Origin: CAZNNH01 sp964574335
GTDB lineage: Bacteria > Acidobacteriota > Vicinamibacteria > Fen-336
Reading direction: 5' to 3'
Assembly: GCA_964574335.1 (NCBI GenBank)
Contig: CAZNNH010000099.1
Span: forward strand, 1 to 22,050
DNA length: 22,050 nt
Below, in pieces: positions 14,898-21,900 of the stretch (within the stretch, counting starts at the first letter, position 1; the number at the start of each line of letters is the position of its first letter). Below the pieces are notes generated by a model, which saw only the letters and a list, made by a program, of their open reading frames with translations, was not told where the DNA came from and did not search any database. The position numbers and the translations under genes are program-made.

Positions 14898-16328
14898 ATG
14901 CAGGGTGTGACGAGAAGGCAAGCATGGACGTGCGCCGGCCTGCTGGCAGGGGTGATCATGGTCGCCGCGCCCGGGTTCGGGGCTCGACCGGTCGACCTCG
15001 ACGTCCAGGTGTCCCAGCCCAGGCTCCTGGCGGGGGCACCGCGGACCACCCACGTCTGGATCGGCCTGACCGGACGCGGGGCAGCTACCGATCGGCGGGC
15101 GCCCCTCAACGTGGCGATCGTGCTCGATCGCTCCGGCTCCATGTCGGGTCGCAAGATCGAGGAAGCCAAGCACGCAGCGACGATGGCGATCGGGCGGCTG
15201 CGCGACGACGACATCGTCTCCGTGGTCGCCTACCAGAGCACGGTGGACGTCCTGGTTCCGGCGACTCGGCTGTACGACCGAGCCCAGGTGCTGGCGGCCA
15301 TCCGCTCGCTCCGACCCGGGGGCAACACCGCGCTGTTCGGGGGGGTCAGCAAGGGTGCTTCGGAGCTCCGGAAGTTCCTGGACCGCAACTCCGTCAACAC
15401 GCTGATCCTCCTGTCCGACGGCCTGGCCAACGTGGGGCCCAGCTCGCCGGGCGAGCTGGCCGCGCTCGGGGTCTCGCTGGCCCGGGAGGGGATGGCGGTG
15501 ACGACCATCGGCCTGGGGCTGGGCTACAACGAGGACCTGATGACGCGGCTGGCGATGGCCAGCGACGGGAACCACTTCTTCGTCGAGGACGCCGCCGATC
15601 TCGAGTACGCCTTCGCCACCGAGTTCGGGGATGCGCTCTCGGCGGTCGCCCAGGGCGTCGATCTGCACATCCGCTGCCCGAAGGGGGTGCGGCCGATTCG
15701 CGTGCTGGGGCGGGAGGCCGAGATCTCCGGTCGTGACGTCCACGCCAGGGTGAACCAGCTCTTCCGGGACCAGACCCGCTACCTGCTGCTCGAGGTCGAG
15801 GTCGCCTCGGCCGAGCCCGGCAGGCGGGTGCCGGTGGCCGAGGTCGACGTCCACTATCAGGACCTGCTCGACGGCAGGAGCGCGACGCTGCGGGGCCGCG
15901 CCGCGGTGTCCTTCAGCGACTCCCCGGCGGCCGTCGAAGCCAGCACCAACCGGAAGGTGATGGTGGAGGTGGTCCGGCAGGTCGGCAACGAGCAGAACGA
16001 GCTGGCGATGGCGCTGCGCGACGCCGGCAAGACCGCCGAGGCACGCCGCGCCTACGTCTCCAACTCGGTCTTCCTCCAGGAGAAGGCGAAGGAGTACGAG
16101 GACGAGGGCCTGCTGCAAGACGCGACCGCCAACGTGGACGCCAGCAAGAACCTCGACGGTGCGGACTGGACCCGGGAGCGGAAGCGCCAGCAGGAGATGC
16201 AGTTCAAGCTCGTGCAGCAGCGCGCCCCCCTGAAGCTGGAGGTGGTCGAGAAGCCGGAGAAGAAGGAGAAGGTCGAGGACCAGGAGAAGCCGGACAAGCC
16301 TCAGGAGCCGGAGGAGCCGGAGCGGTAG
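14898..16328 (+). CDS. Secreted VWA-domain (metal-ion-dependent adhesion) protein with charged C-terminal tail
   Basis: 476 residues. A signal peptide (basic MQGVTRRQ, hydrophobic about 10-28, AxA-like GFGA) leads to a beta-rich start, then a von Willebrand factor A domain (about 71-245) with an intact metal site: DRSGSMSG (D77, S79, S81), the threonine of GGNTALFGG and the aspartate of LLSDGLAN. A second beta domain follows, then a helical region (about 355-440, ALRDAGKTAEARRAY, TPR-like) and a tail made almost only of K, E, P, D and Q. VWA proteins bind partners through the metal site at the cell envelope. The start at 14898 is preferred over an ATG at 14877 because GGGAGGG (14887-14893) lies between them. 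The frame ends in TAGTAG, and a sensor kinase gene starts 25 bases later, suggesting a functional link. Confidence 0.85.
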   Translation: MQGVTRRQAWTCAGLLAGVIMVAAPGFGARPVDLDVQVSQPRLLAGAPRTTHVWIGLTGRGAATDRRAPLNVAIVLDRSGSMSGRKIEEAKHAATMAIGRLRDDDIVSVVAYQSTVDVLVPATRLYDRAQVLAAIRSLRPGGNTALFGGVSKGASELRKFLDRNSVNTLILLSDGLANVGPSSPGELAALGVSLAREGMAVTTIGLGLGYNEDLMTRLAMASDGNHFFVEDAADLEYAFATEFGDALSAVAQGVDLHIRCPKGVRPIRVLGREAEISGRDVHARVNQLFRDQTRYLLLEVEVASAEPGRRVPVAEVDVHYQDLLDGRSATLRGRAAVSFSDSPAAVEASTNRKVMVEVVRQVGNEQNELAMALRDAGKTAEARRAYVSNSVFLQEKAKEYEDEGLLQDATANVDASKNLDGADWTRERKRQQEMQFKLVQQRAPLKLEVVEKPEKKEKVEDQEKPDKPQEPEEPER

Positions 16329-16353
16329 TAGCCCCACAAAGACCGAGGCACGA

Positions 16354-17931
16354 TTGAGATCCAGGCTCACCCTGCTGTTGGTCGTGATCGTGATCGCGCC
16401 CCTGGCCGTCGCCGGATGGCTGGGGGCGCGGATCGTCGGCAACGAGCAGGTGGTGGTCGAGCAGCGTTTGCGCGAGCTGATCCTCGGGCAGCTCCGCGGG
16501 GTGAGCCTGACCCTGGCCGACGCCGTGGCCCGCTACCAGATGGCCGTGCGGGACGAGGTGACGCCTTTCCCGACCGATGCGGGCGAGCTCCGCCGCCTGA
16601 CCCGCCAGTCGCCCTACGTCCTGCAGTACTACCTGGTCTCCCCCGATCGACGGCTGGCCTTCCCGCCGGTGGGCACCCCCGCCGATCTGACCCGCCGCGA
16701 GCGCGAGTCGCTCCAGCGGACCCGCCCGATCTGGGAGAGTGGCGGGCTGCTCGCCGACGCCTTCGGCTCCGAGACCGCCGAGAGCGGGACCGCCGAGACC
16801 GGCTGGCACACCTGGTACTGGCAGAGCGGGCTGCAGTGGATGCTCTGGATGCGGGACGGCCAACGGGTGGTCATCGCGGAGATCAACCGCCCGAGGTTCC
16901 TGGCCGAGCTGGTGGCGGCGCTGCCGGAGACCGACATCTCGGCTCCCGAGCTGGTCGAGGGTCGGATCCGGCTGCTGGATTCCGCGGGGCGGACGCTCTA
17001 CCAGTGGGGCACCTACAGTGGGGAGCCGACGGCGCCACCAGTGGCGACGCTGGCCCTCGCACCGCCCCTCGGGGCATGGAGCCTCGAGTATCACGCCCCG
17101 GCCGACATCTTCGGCTCGGCCGTGGCCGGCGGCTTCCTGCTCAACCTGGTCGCCGGCCTGTCCCTGCTCAGCGCAGTGGTGATCGGCCTGGCCTACTACT
17201 TCCATCGCGAGCAGTCGCGCGAGGTGCGCGAGGCGGCGCAACGTGTCAGCTTCGTGAACCAGGTCTCCCACGAGCTGAAGACGCCTCTGACCAGCATCCG
17301 CATGTACGCGGAGCTGCTCGATGCCCACCTCGACGACGGCGACGAGAAGTCCACGCGGTATCTGGGGGTCATCGTCTCGGAGAGCCAGCGGCTGAGTCGC
17401 CTGATCGGGAACGTTCTCACCTTCGGACGCAAGCAACGCGGCACGCTGGAGCTGCACCGCAAGCCGGGGGTGGTCGACGACGTGCTGCGGGGGGTGCTGG
17501 CTCACTTCGAGCCGTCGCTCGAGGCCCGGCAGATCGAGGTCTGCTTCACGCCCGGAGCGGGCGAGCGGGTGTCGCTCGACGCCGATGCCCTGGAGCAGAT
17601 CCTCGGCAACCTGATCAGCAACGTGGAGAAGTACGCCGCCGGCGGGCGGCGGCTCCAGCTCGCCAGCCACGCGAGGGGAGAGATGGTCGAGATCGTGGTG
17701 GCCGATCGTGGGCCGGGCCTACCGGCCCGAGAGCACCGGCGGATCTTCGAGCCTTTTTACCGGGTGGACGGCTCCTTGACCGAGGGCGTGAGCGGCACCG
17801 GAATCGGTCTGACGATCTCGCGCGACCTGGCCCGTCTCCACGGCGGCGACCTGCAGCTCGATCCCAGCCAGGAGGGTGCCCGCTTCCGCCTGACGCTGCG
17901 CTGCCCGGCGGTGCCGACGGAAGGTGGCTGA
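16354..17931 (+). CDS. Membrane sensor histidine kinase with periplasmic sensor region
   Basis: 525 residues. TM helix 1 (about 4-24) is followed by a ~235-residue periplasmic domain rich in tryptophan and tyrosine (for example WHTWYWQSGLQWMLWM near 150-165), TM helix 2 (about 260-285), a short linker, HisKA with the phospho-accepting histidine at residue 306 (VSHELKTPLTSIRM), and an HATPase domain with N-box (NLISNVEKYA), G1 (DRGPGLP), F-box (FEPFYRV) and G2 (GTGIGLTISRDLARLHGG). The start is TTG at 16354 with a weak GAGG upstream; the first helix begins at once, which supports it. It ends one base before the response regulator start, so the two form a cognate pair that would answer to an envelope signal, possibly via the VWA protein upstream. 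Confidence 0.88.
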   Translation: MRSRLTLLLVVIVIAPLAVAGWLGARIVGNEQVVVEQRLRELILGQLRGVSLTLADAVARYQMAVRDEVTPFPTDAGELRRLTRQSPYVLQYYLVSPDRRLAFPPVGTPADLTRRERESLQRTRPIWESGGLLADAFGSETAESGTAETGWHTWYWQSGLQWMLWMRDGQRVVIAEINRPRFLAELVAALPETDISAPELVEGRIRLLDSAGRTLYQWGTYSGEPTAPPVATLALAPPLGAWSLEYHAPADIFGSAVAGGFLLNLVAGLSLLSAVVIGLAYYFHREQSREVREAAQRVSFVNQVSHELKTPLTSIRMYAELLDAHLDDGDEKSTRYLGVIVSESQRLSRLIGNVLTFGRKQRGTLELHRKPGVVDDVLRGVLAHFEPSLEARQIEVCFTPGAGERVSLDADALEQILGNLISNVEKYAAGGRRLQLASHARGEMVEIVVADRGPGLPAREHRRIFEPFYRVDGSLTEGVSGTGIGLTISRDLARLHGGDLQLDPSQEGARFRLTLRCPAVPTEGG

Positions 17932-17932
17932 G

Positions 17933-18649
17933 ATGAAGGTCCTGGTCGCCGAGGACGACCGGAACATCCGCGCCGGTCTGGAGGAGATCCTCCGGGACGA
18001 AGGCTATCGTGTCGTCACCGCCGAGGACGGACGGCAGGCGCTCCTGCTGTTCCGCACCGAGTCACCCGACTTCGTCCTGCTCGACATCATGATGCCCCTG
18101 GTCGACGGGTACGCCGTGTGTCGCGAGATCCGTCGCTCGGACAGTCGGGTCCCAGTGATCTTCATCAGCGCCAAGTCCGAGGAGATCGACAAGGTGCTGG
18201 GGCTCGAGCTCGGCGCCGACGACTACATCCTCAAGCCCTTCGGCGTGAGGGAGGTGCTGGCGCGGATCCGCGCCGTGACCCGGCGCTGCCTGGAGCAGCA
18301 GCACCACCACGACGTCGAGGCGCCGTTTCGGATGGTGGACCTGGAGATCACCCCCGCCGAGCTTCGTGCCCGGCGGAACGACACGATCATCGACCTGGGC
18401 CTGCGTGACGTGAAGATCCTGCAGCTCCTGCATCAGAGACAAGGCCAGGTGGTGGATCGCGCCACCCTGTTTCGCGAGTGCTGGGGCCTCGACCACATCC
18501 CCAACAGCCGCACCCTGGACCAGCACATCTCCCAGCTTCGCAAGCGGATCGAGACCGACCCGAAACGCCCGCGGCTGATCCGCACCGTCCACGGCGTGGG
18601 CTATCGCTTCGAGGGGAAGGCCGGGGAAGGGCCGGCCCAGGCGGAATAG
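17933..18649 (+). CDS. OmpR/PhoB-family response regulator
   Basis: 238 residues. The receiver domain (1-~118) has the acidic pair (VAEDDRN), the phospho-accepting aspartate at residue 51 (LLDIMMP), the conserved serine (FISAKS) and the lysine of YILKPFG. The C-terminal winged-helix DNA-binding domain (about 130-230) ends with ISQLRKRIETDPKRPRLIRTVHGVGYRF, typical of OmpR/PhoB regulators. ATG at 17933 is preferred over GTG at 17924 because AAGGTGG precedes it and the shorter form begins cleanly at the first beta strand. It follows the kinase gene by a single base and is the last gene of the VWA operon, with a hairpin just downstream. Confidence 0.92.
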   Translation: MKVLVAEDDRNIRAGLEEILRDEGYRVVTAEDGRQALLLFRTESPDFVLLDIMMPLVDGYAVCREIRRSDSRVPVIFISAKSEEIDKVLGLELGADDYILKPFGVREVLARIRAVTRRCLEQQHHHDVEAPFRMVDLEITPAELRARRNDTIIDLGLRDVKILQLLHQRQGQVVDRATLFRECWGLDHIPNSRTLDQHISQLRKRIETDPKRPRLIRTVHGVGYRFEGKAGEGPAQAE

Positions 18650-18660
18650 GCCCGAGCCCG

Positions 18661-18681
18661 GGCGCCGATTTCAGAGGCGCC
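18661..18681 (+). terminator. Hairpin downstream of the response regulator
   Basis: GGCGCC (18661-18666) and GGCGCC (18676-18681) form a six-pair stem around a nine-base loop, 11 bases after the response regulator stop. There is no T-tract. It is a plausible end of the VWA-kinase-regulator transcript. Confidence 0.4.
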
Positions 18682-18723
18682 GTCACCGTGCGGCCCGTGC
18701 TAGCAGGCCCCCTATCAGCCTGA

Positions 18724-18739
18724 GCGGCTCTTGAGCCGC
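18724..18739 (+). promoter_or_regulatory. Short palindrome upstream of the sulfatase-like gene
   Basis: GCGGCTC (18724-18730) and GAGCCGC (18733-18739) are exact inverse complements separated by TT. It lies about 47 bases before the sulfatase start and could be a protein-binding palindrome (operator) or part of a terminator. No clear promoter is visible around it. Confidence 0.3.
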
Positions 18740-18786
18740 GGTCGGACTCGCGGCGGCGATGCTCGGGCGGCCCGGCTGGCTTCTCC

Positions 18787-20403
18787 ATGCGTCGTCTTGT
18801 GACCTTCGGGGTGCTCGTCGTTGTGGTGGCCGGCGTGTGCCTGTGGCTGGCCCGAGGCCGCCGCCGGAGCGCTCCGGCGACGACGGTGCCGGCGTGGGTG
18901 GGGCGGATCTCGGAGAAGACGCGGGCGAGCCGGCCCAACATCCTGCTGGTCGTCTACGACGCGCGGCGCCGCGACGACTTCTCGCTCGGCAGCTTCGGCA
19001 ACGCCCGCGCCGACACGCCTTTCCTGGCCAAGCTGGCCAACGACGCCATCTTCTTCGACGACGCGGTGTCGCCGGGGTGCTGGATGGTGCCGGACCACGC
19101 CTCGATCTTCTCCGGGCTGTCGGTCTGCGAGCTGGGTGACGACTGCTACAACCCGGGCGTCCACTCCTTTCCCGATCACTTCCTGTCGCTGGCGGAGGTG
19201 CTGCGCCTGGCCGGGTACCGGACGACGGCCTACGCCGACCACCCGTACTTCGTCAACCGCGACCCGCGCCTGTCGCTGATCCGCGGCTTCGACCTCTACA
19301 ACGTGATCACCGATTTCGAGCGCTACCCATCCTTCACCAACGTGGGCACGCCGCGGGGCGAGGGGGCGCTGCGCTACGAGCTCGAGGGCCTGGCGATCCC
19401 CACCGAGCAGGAGGTGGCGGACCGGGTGGCTCGGTTCAACAGCGGCGAGCTGGAGCTGGCTGGCGCCGACCAGGCCGGCTACGACGCCGACAACGGCATC
19501 TACCTGGCGCCGCTCTTCCCGCTCTTTGCTCGCTCCGACTACTTCCGCCGGCGCTGGGGAGACGCCTTCGACCAGGAAGTCTTCGCGGGGCCGGACGCCA
19601 GCCCCTACTTCCTCTCTTTCAGCCTGCACATGAGCACGCTGGCGCTGCCCGACCCGGGCCTCTACCTGCGCTGGCGGGTCGAGAGGCTGCTCCTCAACGC
19701 GCACAAGCGCGGCGCTTCTCTTGCGCCGCGCCGGGACGGCGAGGGGCTCGAGGCGTGGCTGGCCCGCCTCTACGCCGAGCTGGGTCTGGGCTATGCGCCG
19801 TTCCGGACCCTCGACCACTACCTCAAGCAGGCCTTCGACAACCGCTTCTACGACGCCGGCTTCCGCGCGGTCTACGAGTATCTCGAGAGGCGCGGCCTGC
19901 TGGAGAACACCGTCACCATCGTCACCTCGGACCACGGGTTGAGCTTCGGCGAGCACGGAGAGCGGACCTACCTTCACGCCGGCGCCCGGCCGTACGAGTA
20001 CATGACCCGGGTCCCGCTGGTGCTGCGCTTCCCGGCTGGCTCCCCGGGCGCCGCCTTGCACGGTCGCTACACGGAGCGGGTGTCGTTGATCGACCTGTTC
20101 AGGACCGTCGTCGAGCTGGCCGCGGGCCCCGGCGTCTTCCAGCGGGAGCTGCCGGTGCGGGGCCGCAGCCTGCTCGAGCGGCTCGAGCGGCGCGCCTTCG
20201 ACGACGTCCAGGTGTCCGAGTCGAGCTTGACCCCCGACACCTACGCCTTGCTGCCGTCGACGGCGGGCTACTCGAAGGCGGTCTACGCCGGCGATCTCAA
20301 GCTGATCCTGGCGCCGCAGCCGCTGCGCATGGCCGAGAACGCCTGGCCCATCCACGCCCGCCTCGACGGCACCTGGCCGAGCCAGCAGGGCCACGCGGTG
20401 TAG
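18787..20403 (+). CDS. Membrane-anchored sulfatase/alkaline-phosphatase-superfamily protein, interrupted by in-frame TAG
   Basis: 538 residues to the first stop. An N-terminal signal anchor (about 4-22, followed by ARGRRRS) places the enzyme domain in the periplasm. The fold is recognisable from NILLVVYDARRRDD (metal-binding Asp58), GCWMVPDHASIFSGLSV (the active-site strand) and VTSDHGLSFGEHG (Asp382, His383, metal ligands) with a further His397. In the active-site strand, the position held by Cys, Ser or Thr (nucleophile) in relatives appears to be Met100, and the usual serine after proline is Asp103. TAG at 20401 truncates the protein before the normal C-terminal region, which continues in frame. 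No Shine-Dalgarno is visible before the ATG. The gene stands alone. The substrate is unknown, and activity is doubtful if the nucleophile is really absent. Confidence 0.8.
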   Translation: MRRLVTFGVLVVVVAGVCLWLARGRRRSAPATTVPAWVGRISEKTRASRPNILLVVYDARRRDDFSLGSFGNARADTPFLAKLANDAIFFDDAVSPGCWMVPDHASIFSGLSVCELGDDCYNPGVHSFPDHFLSLAEVLRLAGYRTTAYADHPYFVNRDPRLSLIRGFDLYNVITDFERYPSFTNVGTPRGEGALRYELEGLAIPTEQEVADRVARFNSGELELAGADQAGYDADNGIYLAPLFPLFARSDYFRRRWGDAFDQEVFAGPDASPYFLSFSLHMSTLALPDPGLYLRWRVERLLLNAHKRGASLAPRRDGEGLEAWLARLYAELGLGYAPFRTLDHYLKQAFDNRFYDAGFRAVYEYLERRGLLENTVTIVTSDHGLSFGEHGERTYLHAGARPYEYMTRVPLVLRFPAGSPGAALHGRYTERVSLIDLFRTVVELAAGPGVFQRELPVRGRSLLERLERRAFDDVQVSESSLTPDTYALLPSTAGYSKAVYAGDLKLILAPQPLRMAENAWPIHARLDGTWPSQQGHAV

Positions 20404-20622
20404 GAGAGGCTTCCCCGGCCGCTGGTCCAGCTCTTCGACCTGGCCGGCGACCCGCATGAGCACCACGACCTCGCTGGCGAGCGCCCGGCGGACGTCGCCC
20501 GGCTCAAGGACCTGGCCGGCGACTCCTGGGACTGCCGGCCCGACCCTTGGCCAGCCGCGCGCGCCGAGTGGGACGAGAAGTCGCTCGAGACCCTCCGCAG
20601 CCTCGGCTACATCCACGACTAG
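20401..20622 (+). other. In-frame continuation of the sulfatase-like protein after the TAG
   Basis: The same frame runs on for 72 sense codons to a second TAG at 20620-20622. It includes LVQLFDLAGDPHEHHDLAGE, which is the standard C-terminal LYDL-DPxE-NLA motif of sulfatases, and ends ETLRSLGYIHD, also typical of sulfatase-family ends. So the 20401 stop falls inside what should be one 611-codon gene. Other genes here (for example those ending at 4119, 16328 and 18649) use TAG as an ordinary stop, so recoding of TAG as a sense codon genome-wide is unlikely. A recent nonsense mutation, a sequencing or assembly error, or programmed readthrough remain possible. Confidence 0.75.
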
Positions 20623-20631
20623 CCTTGGACG

Positions 20632-20652
20632 CCAGTGCCGTTCGGGCACTGG
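20632..20652. terminator. Bidirectional terminator-like hairpin between sulfatase and DsbA-like genes
   Basis: CCAGTGCC (20632-20639) pairs perfectly with GGCACTGG (20645-20652) around a GTTCG loop. It sits in the 43-base gap between the convergent sulfatase and DsbA-like stops, so it may end both transcripts. No T-tract is visible on either side. Confidence 0.55.
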
Positions 20653-20665
20653 GCGCACGCTCACG

Positions 20666-21388
20666 TCAGTCTGACGCCAGGACGTGCTCGAGAACGTCTT
20701 CGAGCATGGGGTATGGCCGGGTGCCGCGCAACCGATACAGCACCCGAAGGGAGCCTGGGGGCTCGATCCGTCCGATCAGGAAGCTCGGCGTCGACGCGAC
20801 ACCCGCGCGTTGGGCCAGGGCGGCCTGGGCTTCGAGCGCGGTCCGAGCCTCACCCCCAAGACACGCTCGGAACTCCTCCGAATCCAGCCCGAGAGCGCGG
20901 GCGTCCTCGAGCAGGTCCGGCTCGGCCAGGGCGGGCGGGTCCTGAAACAGCCTGTCGTGCATCGCCCAGAACCGACCCTGCCGCCTGGCACACTCCACCG
21001 CCTCACTCGCCCGATAGGCCAAGGGGTGCAGATCCTGGAGCGGCAGGTTGACGAAGGCGTACTGGACCTTGCCGGTGTCGACGAAGTCGCGCCGGATCTG
21101 GGGAAGGATGTTCCGGGCGTGGCGGCTGCAGAATGGGCACTGGAAGTCCGAGAACTCGACCAAGGCGACCTTGGGCGTCCCCGATGAAGCCGTGGCCACC
21201 CCGTCGAGGTCGGTCAAGGTCAACCCCTCGACGGCCTCCGGCGGCTCCGGAGTCACGGCGGGTACGGGCTCTTGGCCTGGCCCGCCCCAACGGTAGTAAC
21301 CCTTGAAGGACAGGAAGATGAACGTCAGCGCCGCTGCGATGAGGGTGACGTTCGCCAGCTTGTCGAGGGTGATCCTGCCCAGCTTCAT
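20666..21388 (-). CDS. Membrane-anchored DsbA-like thiol-disulfide oxidoreductase
   Basis: 240 residues. A signal anchor (about 12-28, LANVTLIAAALTFIFLS) and a proline-rich linker (38-52) tether a thioredoxin-fold domain to the outer face of the inner membrane. The redox motif is CPFC (Cys84, Cys87, in VEFSDFQCPFC), followed by an inserted helical domain and the cis-proline loop (ASTPSF, Thr200-Pro201), the DsbA/DSBA-like thioredoxin_4 layout. It would oxidise or isomerise disulfides in exported proteins. The ATG at 21388 has an AAGGAGAG site (21397-21404). It lies downstream of, and in the same direction as, a gene for a secreted 12-cysteine protein, 165 bases apart, which suggests that protein is its client. 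DsbB-like partners are not visible. Confidence 0.88.
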   Translation of the reverse strand: MKLGRITLDKLANVTLIAAALTFIFLSFKGYYRWGGPGQEPVPAVTPEPPEAVEGLTLTDLDGVATASSGTPKVALVEFSDFQCPFCSRHARNILPQIRRDFVDTGKVQYAFVNLPLQDLHPLAYRASEAVECARRQGRFWAMHDRLFQDPPALAEPDLLEDARALGLDSEEFRACLGGEARTALEAQAALAQRAGVASTPSFLIGRIEPPGSLRVLYRLRGTRPYPMLEDVLEHVLASD

Positions 21389-21420
21389 CGCCGATTCTCT
21401 CCTTGCGTCGGCTCGGGTCC

Positions 21421-21496
21421 GCCAACGACGGGGGAAAGCGGCGTTGGCTTCGAGCGTCCGGTTCTGGTCCTAGTTCGGGCTCTCCGCCAACGCCGC
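21421..21496 (-). promoter_or_regulatory. Competing inverted repeats between the Cys-rich and DsbA-like genes
   Basis: On the - strand transcript, segment 21486-21496 can pair perfectly over 11 bases with 21438-21448 (loop 37 bases), while part of the latter (21442-21448) can instead pair over 7 bases with 21421-21427. The two hairpins are mutually exclusive, the layout of an attenuator or a processing site. They lie just after the Cys-rich gene and before the DsbA-like start. Confidence 0.4.
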
Positions 21497-21553
21497 GCCC
21501 AGACAGGCCACGATGGCGCGCCTGGGCTCAGATCCAAGGTGTCTACCGAGCGA

Positions 21554-21850
21554 TCACGGACAGCTCGACTTCCTGCAGCCCCAGACGTAGCACTGTACGC
21601 AGGTGGGCGTGGCGCCACAGGCGCCGTAAGTCTGGCACCACCGATACTGGGTGAAGCAGCCCCAGTGGGTGTTGGTGGTCGAACAGTTGATACACCAGTT
21701 GCTCTCGCCGCACATCACCGAGAACGTGGCATCCGTGTAGTGCGCGCAGTACGTGTCGTTCGCGCACGCACTCTCGACCTCGTTCGGGACGGCCAGAAGG
21801 GGAAGCGCGAGCAAGAGCCCACTCAAGGCCAGTTTCTGCCAGCTTTTCAT
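21554..21850 (-). CDS. Small secreted cysteine-rich protein, family unknown
   Basis: 98 residues. A classical signal peptide (MKSWQK, hydrophobic about 7-22) with likely cleavage after VESA gives a mature chain of about 71 residues containing 12 cysteines, with spacings including CINC, CVQC and CRKSSC and several aromatic residues. No lipobox is present (ESAC has glutamate at -3). I do not recognise the family. The even cysteine count and export suggest six disulfides or a metal-binding role. The start at 21850 is supported by GGAGGA (21858-21863) and the signal peptide; 33 upstream codons are not signal-like. Its DNA looks less GC-rich than the neighbours, possibly from the many Cys, Thr, Tyr and Asn codons or from transfer. 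A DsbA-like gene follows on the same strand. Confidence 0.75.
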   Translation of the reverse strand: MKSWQKLALSGLLLALPLLAVPNEVESACANDTYCAHYTDATFSVMCGESNWCINCSTTNTHWGCFTQYRWCQTYGACGATPTCVQCYVWGCRKSSCP

Positions 21851-21870
21851 GTGGTCATCCTCCGGCGCGG

Positions 21871-21900
21871 AGTCTAGAGCGATACGAAATGCGCAGTCAA
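21871..21900 (-). promoter_or_regulatory. Candidate sigma-70 promoter for the Cys-rich gene
   Basis: On the - strand TTGACT (21895-21900, five of six consensus) and TAGACT (21871-21876, four of six) are 18 bases apart. The start would fall near 21864, immediately before the GGAGGA site. The remaining sequence to 22050 shows no gene I can support. Confidence 0.45.

Noticed and set aside
20401..20403. TAG as a sense codon such as pyrrolysine across this genome.
   Set aside because: TAG ends several other genes in the window exactly at their expected C-termini, and no pyl genes are present here.
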